From Anarhynchus alexandrinus (Eukaryota > Chordata > Aves > Charadriiformes > Charadriidae), in NCBI GenBank assembly GCA_008711295.1, contig VUYV01000088.1:1020096-1084095 (forward strand): 64,000 bases of DNA, written 5' to 3'. The position numbers and the translations under genes are program-made. The notes beneath the pieces were generated by a model that was given only the letters and a program-made list of their open reading frames with translations, did not search any database and was not told the DNA's origin. Shown here one piece after another: positions 10,081 through 21,331 of this stretch (the first letter of the stretch is position 1; each line of letters opens with the position of its first letter).

Positions 10081-12444
10081 TCTTCCTCTGATCCCTTTCT
10101 CCTCACACCACATTACTCGGTAAGGAGATGTCTCAGGTGAGATGGCTTTATCTAAGCAGTGCCTCAGACAGTCACAGCTTTCCAGCTCAACCCATCACAA
10201 CGCAGTGTTCCCCCCTCAAGCTCATTCAAGGTCCATATTTGCTCTTGGGAAAGAAAGGAAGTAAATATGCAGTGCAGTATGGAGGTGCAGCTAAAGAAAG
10301 GCAGGTCATGATAAACCAATATCAAAACACAATATCTGTTCCTATGAAGCTGAAGTCTGCAATATCCCTGTCTCAGGCTGTAAAGAATCTGTATCTTAAA
10401 AGAAAAAAAGTATGTGAATAAAGAATGCAGAACTTTTTTTTCGAGCTTATATTGTTCATCAATGAGACACAGCAAGGTGAAGGACAAAAAGTAGGTAGAC
10501 AAAAAAGAAAAAAATAGGAAAAAGCAAATGCCTTTGCAGCTTATTGGTTTTATTTCTGACTTTGGAAGCGAGATCATCTGCTATTATTGCTAACACAGTC
10601 AAGATGAATTCAAAATATCCTGGCACTTCTCTTCATTGTTTTGAAATCTTTAGATGACCCTGTGAGAGACTGCTTCAATCAGAAAGGCTATCATTTCCTT
10701 TTCTGTAGAAACCTAACATACCTAACATTTTAGTAATATTACCTTGTCACATTTTAATCTATGTGAAGGTTTTTGTTTTGTTTTGCTTGCCTTTGAAACA
10801 TATTCTAGCCTGGTTTGCAAAGCTGTAGGGCTTCAGAGACCAGAAGTGTTTGTCAATTGTCTAAATATTTGAAAGTGTAATATACAAATTCTCACTTCTG
10901 CTTTTCTGAGGTATTTTTTATGATGCAGTGCCTTTTGCTATGTATTGTTGCTCTGATGGCAGTGACACTGGAAGCTGTTGGGGACATTCAGCAATCTTCA
11001 CTCAAGACACAGCAATAAGAGAAGATGAAGATATAGTGACTTGCCCAGATTCAAAAAGCAAGTAAGTAGCAGAGTTAACATTAAAACTCAAATATTTTAA
11101 ATCAAAATCAAACCCTAATACATTGTGTAATAGGCTAAACAATGATGCTAAGTAATTTAAAAATATGTCATACTTGAATCTTCCTACATTATATTGTCCT
11201 AATCGCGACTAACAGAAAGACTTGGAAATATGTTAACGGAAGAAAAAACAGCACAGATGTGGTAACTGTGACTTGGTACCAGTAAGACCTTAATCTGTAT
11301 ATATATAGGAAAATGCTGATTGAGTGAAGCAAAACTTCATTCAGTATTCCCTTAGGATGTTAGAACTTTTTAAGCATTGAAACACTTGAATAAAAACTGA
11401 GGACAAGTACCAGTGCTCAACAATGGAAACCACTACACATTTTTTTCGTAGGCAAAGGGCAAAAAGTATTCCATGCTAATTTTATTTCACATAAAGGAAA
11501 ATAATAAACAAATTACGCATATGAAATCCCAAGTGCAGCTATTGAGTTGCTGCATATTTACTTTACTGGAGTTAAATTATCTGATACTTGTGGAGGTTCT
11601 GACCCTCGAATGTTAAAATAGACATCAATCTCCCTGTTTCACGAGCAATAACTTCTGTTGAAAAAATCATGGTTTTAATTTGTAGATGCATTTGCATTCT
11701 TCATCTTTACTTCTTGTTTTTCCATCCAGCTGCTGATCTGTGGTATGTGATATAAAAAGACTGAAGATTTTTAAATAGTTCCTACCTTTCACAAGCAATG
11801 CAGCTATTTCCTGTTCATGCAGATAAAACATTTTAGTAGACAATTAGATCCGGGTTTCAGTACTGGTTAGTATTCCAAACTTGTAGCCCTACGTTCAAAC
11901 TCAAAAAAATACAATTAAAAATATACTCTGAGTGAAAAGTCAGGATATTTCTAGTGTGGAGATTTTCTTCTTTTCCAGGCTGTAGGATCATATATGTCAA
12001 AATAAATTGAAACTCAGGTATGACGAGGCATATTCCTATGTATTTTTGTATGCTTCCACACATTCGTGTTTCTATTTTCAATTCTGTAATTTATCTAAAT
12101 ATTTGGCTCTAGGTGGTTCTTCTGGAGAGTTAAGACAGCAAAAAAACACAAATTTTGGGGATATTTGAGGAAACTATCCCACTTTTGAGAAACTATTCCA
12201 TGAAGCTGTTCAGTGGAAAACTATTGAGATCTGCCGGTCTCTACAACCCTTAGAATTCAAGTCATGAACTACTGGATTACTGGATGATGAAAGTGAATAA
12301 GTTACTTAGTGGTTAACACAGAAAACTTCATAATTTCCCCCTCCTAAGGGAACACACTGCTCTATATTCATGATAGGGAAGAAGTCTGGAGGAAATTCAT
12401 GGTAATATTAATTATTTTTAAATGTGCTTAGAGAGATATCTTTA
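10081..12444. other. Non-coding stretch, no gene seen
   Basis: AT-rich DNA without recognisable elements. Two overlapping opposite-strand frames near 10128-10577 (97 and 137 residues) show low-complexity composition and no motif. Confidence 0.6.
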
Positions 12445-12518
12445 GTTTAATATTGTATACCATCTGGATCCAGATTCTCTGGTTTAATATTGTATACCAT
12501 CTGGATCCAGATTCACTG
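12445..12518. repeat. Two-copy 37-bp tandem duplication
   Basis: Copy 1 is 12445-12481 and copy 2 is 12482-12518. They are directly adjacent and differ at one base (ATTCTCTG versus ATTCACTG). Each copy contains CTGGATCCAG, a 10-base perfect palindrome. The near identity indicates a recent duplication. Confidence 0.95.
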
Positions 12519-13929
12519 CTTGAGAGAATGTTCATAGTTATGAGCTACATCTTCACTATAAGATTTACGCACTTTATTCCTTCACTTTCATGATACTATA
12601 AAATCAGTTTCCAGTTGAAAAATACAGGCCATAGTTGAACCTGTATGAAGTCAATGCAAATTCTCAGTGAACTCTGGATCACATCCCCTGGCCAGACCTT
12701 AAACTGGGGTAAAGATGCTTTCGGTCACTGGTGACTCACAACGCTAAAGAAAGAGTTGTTTTTCCTTTTCTGCTGCGCGGCTCTGAATGCCACTGACAGC
12801 CAGCCCTGCAGAGAGATGGAAACAGAATGCAATCAGACTTCCAAATCTTCCCTTAATGCAGTGTCTTTCTCTGGAGCTTTTCCCTGTAGGGTACCTCTCA
12901 GATGGGGATAAGTAATGCTGTTAGTACATAATCCAATCACTGATGCAGATTGCTCCTAGACAACCCTGAGCAGCAGATTTATTTTTTTTTAACTTTATAA
13001 AGAAAGTAGCTTTTCTGCAGTAAAAAGAAAAAAGGATGTGGCTTAGAAGTTATTAAGAGTATAAATAAGTGTTGTTATATATTGCCTGCATGTGATAAAA
13101 TTGGAAGCTTAGTTTACCATAACATATCAAAAAACAAAGTAAAAAATGAAATGTTTTATTGTTCCGAACAGGATGCCAGTTCAGTGATCTCCTCTCCCCA
13201 TTGGGTTGTACTGTCAGTCGGGGATGTACGCTTCTCCTTCTTATTCCCAGACTGAACCTGTTTCTGGGATTGCCAAGGTAGAGCTTTCATTCTAGATCTT
13301 TTGCTGCCATTGCTGTGCTCTCTCCCTTTTGTCTCGAGCACTGTGCTTAATATAGCGTTTCTGGTAGTGTGGTCTGCAGATCCAGTTACTGGACTGGGAT
13401 CTTCTAGATGTAGTTTCTGTTTTCAGCCCTGCATCTAACCTGTTACTCAAATTCACATCATCTTCCCTACTTCCATCTCCCTCCCACCATGTCTCTCTGT
13501 CTCCTCTATTTTGACTTCAGAGTTTTTGGGCATGGGATTTTATCTCCCTTTTGAATACATAAGGGAGGGCTCTGGAGGGCTGAACACATACAGAGACTAT
13601 GTAACAAACACAAAGTCATGGAGTGGTGTCCCACCCACCCAGTTTGAGCATCTAACTTTGACCTTCTGAAGGAACTGTTGAAGTTCTCTATAGAAGCAGT
13701 AGAGAGAGGTGGGTGCCTTTGAAGCTCTCAAGATTGACGCCCTTCAGGTGTCCAAGTTAAAAGCACAGTATCTAGCTCTCCAGGCTATCAGAAACACTCG
13801 CCTCTACTGTTAAAACTATGCTTTTAAACTCAATCCCTCCCATGAATAGGAATGAAAAAAACCATCAGAAAATATTTATGGTTGTTCCAGAAGAACTGAG
13901 TCACTCAGCTATTCTGATAAATGCGTGTC
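12519..13929. other. Non-coding stretch, no gene seen
   Basis: No coding frame, repeat family or RNA gene could be recognised. It is somewhat C/T-rich around 13440-13510. Confidence 0.6.
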
Positions 13930-13982
13930 TTTTTCAAAATCTCTCATGATTTTTTCAAAATCTCTTATGATTTTTTCAAAAT
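13930..13982. repeat. 21-bp tandem repeat, about 2.5 copies
   Basis: Units begin at 13930, 13951 and 13972 (partial) and each starts TTTTTCAAAAT. Units 1 and 2 differ only at one base (CTCTCATGAT versus CTCTTATGAT). A short minisatellite-like duplication of no evident function. Confidence 0.92.
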
Positions 13983-15633
13983 GGTGCATTAGTACTTCTC
14001 AGTTCCACTGAGCTGGTTTGTTTAAAATGGGGTTTTGGCATCTGTTACTGTTTCTAACAAAATGAAATTTGAAGGTGTAATGTAATTCTCAAACAGATGT
14101 CTCAGGTGAAAAATATATAGAAGACATATGGAAATATCAATATTTACATCCCTTGAATCATTGTTAATAACTTTAAATGTTTTATACGACCGCCACCTTT
14201 CCATCTAATCTTCTTCTTTTCTTGAACATTTACCACGTGTAGTTCCTTGTCAATCATACCACCAGAAGCCAGATTCAGATGTATCCCCAGGCCATCTTCT
14301 GCCTTTTGTAGCAATTAGTGAATGGTCAACAAATTAATAATGTTAAAAATTATCGTGCGAGCATGTGAAAGGCTTATTTCTGCAAAGGTAAAAACTTAAA
14401 AAACAGTTTGAAGATGTACTCAAGAAAGGTTACAAGTCCTCTTCGTGCTGTTGTTAATTATTGTAATGTTATTGGACTGCTTAAACAAATGCAGGGGTCC
14501 TGTTAGCTGTGGCAGTTGCTACAAAACAAAGTGGGAAAGCTCACAAATTTTGAAGAGTTTATAAAGTAGAACATGTCAAGGCCTGGAAAGAAAACCAGCA
14601 GAGCGAGATGAAAGGATTTGTTTAGGGTAACAGAAGAAGAGATAGCAATAAACCAAATGATTTCTGACCTGGGATTAGCCTGTGACCACTAGGCCGGTGT
14701 TTTTCTTTGCCTGGTAGATTATCAGTAGCTTTTAGTGCTGCTAGGGAAAGGTCCAGTTTTCTAGGGATGGATTCTGCCACACCTTACGCTAGTGCTAATC
14801 AAGTGTCTTCCCAATTAGGAAAATTGATTAACAGATGATTGAGCAAAGGATGAGGACCTGGCCTACCTTTTCTTCACTTGTAGATCACAATGTACTACAG
14901 TTAAGAAAGCCCACTTCTGGTTGATTTCATTAGGCTGGAGTAAGTCAGAGGCAAAAACAGAAAACAAAGTGTGAAGTCTGTATTCCAAGCTAGAAATTTC
15001 CACCACCTCATACAGGACAGAACTACTTACAGATTTCATACGGAGTCGGTGCTTAATGGAGGTGAAGAGGTCAGTGTAGGCTGGCTGTTTCTTGTCTTTT
15101 TCTTTTTACAGAAACACAGCAAGGATCTCATTTTCTGCTACTTGAATTGGCTGAAGGGAGCAGGGGATGTCAAAATGTATGGATTTCTTAGCAGGTTTGT
15201 TAAAGTTTTTGATTCCCTTGATTTATCCTTTCGTAACTATCATGATAAGTGAAAGTACTGGCAATTAGAGTTAATGAGCATTTCATTGCTTGTGACAGTT
15301 TATTTCAATTAGCATTGTTCCTGTTTTCTTCTTTAAGCGGGGAAAATGTTCTGGAAAGCTTCTGTGGTAACACATGGAGCCAAGCTTGAGTTCTCCAGAG
15401 CTGGCTGAGAAAAGCAGACACAACTTGACCTTTACAAGAAGGGAATATATTATTCTTAAAGGAGCCTTCAGCTCTCTGTTGGCTCTGCTGCATACATTTA
15501 TAAGTTTCTTTAGAAGATTTTTGCCACCAAAGACCTCTCTATATGTGGACAGACCAAATGCCACACTTATTTCTACATTTTTTTCCCAAATGGGTTGTTC
15601 TGTTACACAGAGGTTATAGAACTAATCAACCAA
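13983..15633. other. Non-coding stretch with a possible cryptic exon
   Basis: Mostly featureless. The part around 14340-14530 has mixed composition with few simple repeats and could be constrained non-coding DNA, but one genome cannot show this. The candidate exon at 15112-15194 is listed separately. Confidence 0.45.
15112..15194 (+). other. Exon-like segment (speculative)
   Basis: An 83-base segment is preceded by a strong pyrimidine tract and acceptor (CTTGTCTTTTTCTTTTTACAG, ending at 15111; only the last 20 bases matter) and followed by a plausible donor (GCAG then GTTTGT at 15195). It is open in one frame from its first base (KHSKDLIF, then YLNWLKGAG). I do not recognise the peptide, and chance acceptors of this quality occur in long AT-rich DNA. 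No partner exon was found. The most likely alternative is a pseudo-exon. Confidence 0.15.
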
Positions 15634-15768
15634 TCTTCCTTCCTGTCTCCCTCCCTCTTTCCTTTCCTCTCTCTTTCCCTCCCTCCTTCCCTTCCTCCCT
15701 CTTTCCCTCCCTCCTTCCTTCCCTCCTTCTCTTCCTTCCCTCATTCCATTCATCTGTCTGTCTGTCTG
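15634..15768. repeat. Irregular polypyrimidine tract with TCTG repeats
   Basis: From 15646 to 15742 the plus strand is purine-free (97 bases, irregular mixture of CTTT, CCCT and CCTT blocks). A few mixed bases follow, then four TCTG units at 15753-15768. The imperfect unit structure suggests an older, decayed tract than the one at 5487-5663. The 99- and 73-residue frames across it are composition artefacts. Confidence 0.93.
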
Positions 15769-18700
15769 TCCATCCCTTCCATCCCCTCTGCATTCTTCTG
15801 TACGTGTTGGGAATAAGGAACATGGTCGAACTCAAGCCATAAGTAAGTGCAGAGGCGATGTAACAATCCTGATTCTCAGAGAGCTGATGCAACATGGAGC
15901 ATGAGTGTTGATAACTGACAATTGCTCGTGTTAGTTTAACAGCACTAGTTTCAGAAAAGTCCTTCTCCTTCCGAGAGATGAATCAATGGATCTAAGCATG
16001 AAAATCAATGTGTAATTGCAATCAGCCTGATCCTACAATTGCGGGTCTGTAAGGAATTTGATACTGCAGACAATAATTCCAGCCAAGGATGAGTTATACA
16101 CACTGTATACACAGAAGAAAGACTGGACTTGTAAAACAAAGTTATAGTTCTGTACGTTACTGGATCCATTCCCTAATTATTTTTTTTTAAATATTTGTTT
16201 TCATGGTCTCTGCTCATTATTCTGATTAAATAATATTCTTTCACGCTTCTTTATTAAAACAGATGGCAGATTTCTCAGCACAAGCAATATTCAGTGCCTT
16301 AAAAATCCTAGACTGACTGAGGTCACCAGAAGCTTTGTGGGAATTTTTATATCCATTTAACAGAATAATAAACCATACCATGGAATGCTAAGGCTATTAT
16401 TACTATTACTGTCATTTTTATTTACATGTCAGCAGACCTACCTAGCTATACTATAGGCAAGAAGTTTGACAAAGTGTATAGCAAAACTCTCCTCGACTAA
16501 ATAAATGCTTTCCCTCAGGTCAGGTCAGGTAGCGTAAAATGTTCTAATGAACGATGTCCCCCCAGAATGCCCAAAGATGTCTTACCATGTTTCTTTTAAG
16601 TTCTCTAACAGAAACACTGTCTAGCTCACTCAAAATTCTTCTTCCTAAGCTAATCATTAACATTATTATCGACTTTCATCAGGAGAGCATTCAGTCTGCA
16701 TTCTGAAATAGGAAAATCCTCATTTACCCACTTATTTATATCGCTGATATTTTTGTTACCAATTCACTGTTGACTGGAATAATTTCATTAGCACTTCTTG
16801 AACCCAAGTTATAATTGCACAAACAAATATGACAGATTGGTTTTATAAAGTTATCACAGCAGTTTACTTTATCCAAAATAGAACACATCTTTATGTAAGT
16901 TAGATTAATCCATAATCTTCCTATATCTTCAATACTTCCTCCAGTCCTGAAAACCCCATTTCAAACTGCAAACAACTTAGGAATAGGTAAAGAGGATGTC
17001 TATAAGGACAATTGTAGGCAAGAATTCCGTGTATGAGGAAAAAAAGAGAGGACTGAAAAAGATGGTAGAAATGGTAAAGATCAAGAATGTTATTGATAAT
17101 CGAATGCAATGCACACCTAAACCATGGTTATCTTTGCCACAGGACGTTCTGGAAGTCAAACCTATAAATGGGTTTAGAACAGGATCCGGAGCTCTAAGGT
17201 GAATCTACCTAAACATTTTTCTTATTAAAGAGCATATCCAAAACTCCAAGGGGGTTTACAATCTCAAAAGTCATGTTTGAACAAGAACTAGAATCGCTAG
17301 CTTCTGTAAAACACAAACTGACTACAAAGTTGACTACATGAGAGATAACTGAAAAGAAGTTCATAGACACACCTTCACCTATTTGTTGTGCCCTTGCAGA
17401 GCAATTCCTTGCTTCCAAACTCATTTATTAACAGCTTGATTTCCTGGTTGCCCCAAAGTCTCCAGTGACTTCCAGGGACTTTTTCTTGCTGTATCTGTTC
17501 CTGCTTCTCTCAGCAGTTTTTCAGGCACTCTGCCAATCTACAGACTCTCGTCTTTTTCCTGAATCTCACCCTTCCTTTGCTTGCCATGCCTTGAACTTTT
17601 GAAGCTTTTCAGCTTCATGGAGACTCCATTGTTCTCCAAGGGCACGAGGTACAGCCAGACATCCCACCTGGCCCAGACACTGCTTTGTTTTTAAAAAGAA
17701 CATGATATTTAAAAAAGAACTGACAAGAAACACATAAAATGGGTGCTATCACTGAGCTCATAAGAACATTCAATTTAACTCTTTTTTGTCTCATGTTTTT
17801 AGTGATATACACCTCGTGGTGTAGAACTCCGTGGAAATCAATACACTAAACTCTCTGTGGGAACACTCGGAAAGACAACAGGAGCTGCTCTGCTCTTTAG
17901 TTATGTATGTATTTGGAAAGAATTACTAACCTTTTCTTCTCCTAGCATCGTTCATAGGGCAAGCAGTAAGCTGACCACCTTGGTCAGCTTTTGGTTGACT
18001 TGATCCAAACAGCTCTGGATCCCTGTCCCGAAGCTGGCTATTTTCTTTCCTGCATCTAGAGCAGAATAATGGCAAAAAAATGGGTCTCATGCATTTCACA
18101 TGTACTTCTAAACTAGCCAGTAGTTTAGAAGGCTACTAAAATAGGAGGTGAAGTTTCCAGGCTTTGTCAGTTAGACAAGATGGTTAGAAGGCTATGGAAG
18201 ATTTCCCTTAAAGTGATTGGAGGCTTTTGTTTCTTTTTTTTTTTTTTTAAACTCTGTCCCCTAAGCAAACTTGAAGCTGTTTGTTCAAATCCAACAACTA
18301 TTATGCAAACTTGAGGGCTCAGCTCACAAATTCCTACAGGGTTTGCAGAGCCCAGTTTTCTAGATGTAGTTAATCAGCTCCTGTTCTCACCAAGCCAAAG
18401 TCTCTACGTAATCAGCTGCGAAGTATTATTCCAAAGTCTATGAAACAAATAATCTCCTAAAACCTTATCTATGACTTTTTTTTTGGATTGGCTCCTCATG
18501 ACTTCTCCTTCATTCACCTCTTTCTTCTTAGCCGTACCCCGTTAAATGTGAAACTGTGTCTTGGTGGCCAGATGAGCAAATGTATGAATGCAACCAAATT
18601 GAACTGCAGACTCACCTGATTGTGTACACACTAGAAATGCCACGCTAAGAGGAATTTAAAGAACCCCAGAGGAATAGTTTATATTTCAGAAGTCAATGAT

Positions 18701-21183
18701 GATAAATCCAGGTAAATCCTATTTTAAGACCAGAGTTAATTCAAAGGGCAAAGAGACTGGCAAAAGATTGGAAAAAAGGCATGACTAAATTTTCAGTTAT
18801 TTAGCTTTGTCTTATGACTGGGTTTTGTGGGTCAGAGAATATCAGAGACTGAAATCCAAAAAATATCTGTGCCTGTAATGAGGCTAATTAGAACTACAGT
18901 TAATTTAAATGAGCCTTTCACAGTTGGTTTTGGTATTCAGTAACCCGTTTTTCCTCATATCCTACAGCATTTTTCCATTTTATCTATGGAGAAGGAATCT
19001 ATCCTTGAGCTTTGAGATGGTACAGTGCTGAATAGTGCAGCTGAGCCCTGATTATATTATCTATGATTATGGTAAAAACAGAATTTTCTTTTGCCAAGAC
19101 ATTTCCATATTTCAAAAATGTTTTCAAACTAAATGGATACAAAATGTTGATATTTCCTGGAGAACAGACATTCACAACAATTTATATTAGAAAACATTGA
19201 CTAACCATGATGATAATGACGCAACTTTTTTGAATTTGTCTGGATAATCTCAAGCAGCATACAAATCACCCGCTCATCTACATTATCAAGTACAGGGCTG
19301 TAATAGCTAATTAATATAAATATAATCTGAAAGCCAAAACACAATGAAACAGACTTATGTTCCAAAGCTTAATATTTTCAGGTGAAGACCTTGAAACCTA
19401 TAGCCAGGAATATTTTGATTTAGATAAAAAGTAGTAGCTAATTAAAGAAACATTCCCAACCATTTCTCATGTTGAACACTTCAGAAAAATAGTGTTGTAC
19501 GGAAGCAATTTTCCCTTTAAAATGACATGAAAATGTGCTATTTCATCAAAGTTATTTCAGTTTTAACCAAAGATCCTTTGGAAAAGTGTTGGAGTGCTGA
19601 AAAGTTAAGAGGAGAAAAACGCTTTGATGCTGTGCAATTCATGGACTGGGGTACTATTGTAGGATGTAGAAAATCCTCTTTATCACATAAAGGATCCATG
19701 AAGAATTGGACCAGGCACATTTGACATCGCTGGTCCCAGAAGAAGGCACCACTCACTTGTTTTCAATGACATTGCAGTACCTGTGCCTAATCAAAACTTC
19801 TGGTTTCAGTTAAAAATGAAAGCCGTCCACCCATTCTCTGTAGGTTAGCAACACTAACAGATAGCCACAGAGCTTTCAGTAGGCACCTTTTAGTTTTCCA
19901 CTGAAATACTGTTACCATACTGCTCTATGTGTATAAAATCTATAGCTTATATCTGCATACCCCTGAAGAGAATTAAAAAATCTCCACAAGTAGATGCCAT
20001 TGGATCCTATCCAAGTATTTAGATACATATGCTCAAGTTTAAGTTAACTAATATATTCGTCCTAGTCCATAGAAATTTTCTCTCAATAGCCAGCTTGAAT
20101 CTTTACTGCCACACTCAATCCACTAAATTTAAACAAGATCAAATTATTTCCTTTTCTTTTATGACAGACTTTAACGTATTTGAAATTTGTTCTCATGTCT
20201 TCTGTCATTGTTTTCCTTTTTCCTTAGCAACACCGATTGTTCAGATTTCTCCTCCTAGCAGTATTTTTTAGATCTCTGACCAGTCACTGTCACTGCTTTT
20301 CTCAGGACTGTTCCAACTTGTCCATTTTTCAGAAATTCAGGAAACTGTATGAGGCTTTATTGTTGGGGCTTGTTGTGATGGAGTCCACTGGAAGGATAAC
20401 TCTATACTTTTATTCAAACATCAAGTCTGCTGCTTGAGTGGAGAGCCAGACATATGTTTTTTAGTGTTATCAATTGATTTCTCTCAAGTCCTGAAAGTAA
20501 TTGCCCTAAATACACTCATAGCATTCATCCTAAAAATAACCAAATGCCATATAAAAGATGCTGACGTTTCCTGACAAGTGTGATTCATGAGGAGCAGCAG
20601 TGTGATGACTGGAAATTTTCCCAGCCAAAGTGATTACAGTGACAACCTCACTATATGGGATGAACTGACTGAACAGCTGGTTTTACATTTACTCTTTATA
20701 TATGCACAGCTGGCAAGTACCATCTTTTGGATAGACAGATGGATGTCTGTTTGTTTGGGGGGGAGATAACATATTTATCATGCATCCGCTGTCATCTCCT
20801 GAGACTATGCATTGCAATAAATATTAAACATAAAGCTTCAAATTACCAGAAAAAAAGGCATTTTAAGCCTCTGTATGTGGTACAGTTGGTGTTACAGCTT
20901 GAAACACTGATTACTGCTGCAGTTCTGCAAGACCTGCTCGAACATTATTAGTAAGGACAGGCTGAGATTACTAACAGCGAAGGAAGCGATCTGATGGCAT
21001 GGGCACAAAAAGGTAGGGGAAAACGAGGGTACGAACTGTCAAGTCCTTCAGCTGCTTTTGTGGAGTCCCCTGGGTGCACGCTCGCCCCTGATGGCACCGC
21101 ACGCACCTCTCGCTGAGGAGTTACACCGCGTTGCACAGAAGGTAAACGCATGCACATATGCCATCACTGCGGAAAGCTAACAT
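15769..21183. other. Non-coding stretch, 5.4 kb, no gene seen
   Basis: Contains three short CAGGT-type repeats near 16517, a 15-base T run at 18234-18248, and a CpG-rich patch at about 21024-21150 (about 10 CpG by eye) just before the next CR1 copy. An exon-like 56-base segment at 17143-17198 is described in the findings. No gene, RNA or LTR element was recognised. Confidence 0.55.
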
Positions 21184-21331
21184 GGAATCATACAACCATA
21201 GACTAGTTAGGGTTGGATGGGACCTTTAAACGTCATCTAATCCAACCCCCCTGCAATGGGCAGGGACATCTTCAACTAGATCTGGTTGCTTAAAGCCCCA
21301 TCCAACCTGACCTTATATGCCAAGTGTTTTC
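21184..21331 (-). mobile_element. CR1 LINE 3'-end fragment, short and diverged
   Basis: Minus-orientation CR1 tail. It reads GGAATCATACAACCATAG, then GGTTGGATGGGACC, then CCAACCCCCCTGCAATGGGC and CAACTAGATCTGGTTGC, all matching the CR1 3' untranslated/terminal region. Similarity stops near 21331, leaving only about 150 bases with no readable ORF2. The terminal repeat is mutated (ATCATACA, ACCATAGA), which indicates more age than the 6615-7161 copy. Confidence 0.92.

Noticed and set aside
9723..10140. Three overlapping plus-strand frames of 68 to 122 codons.
   Set aside because: They fall on the CpG-dense GC-rich segment, where stops are rare. No domain was visible. The segment is kept as a possible regulatory feature only.
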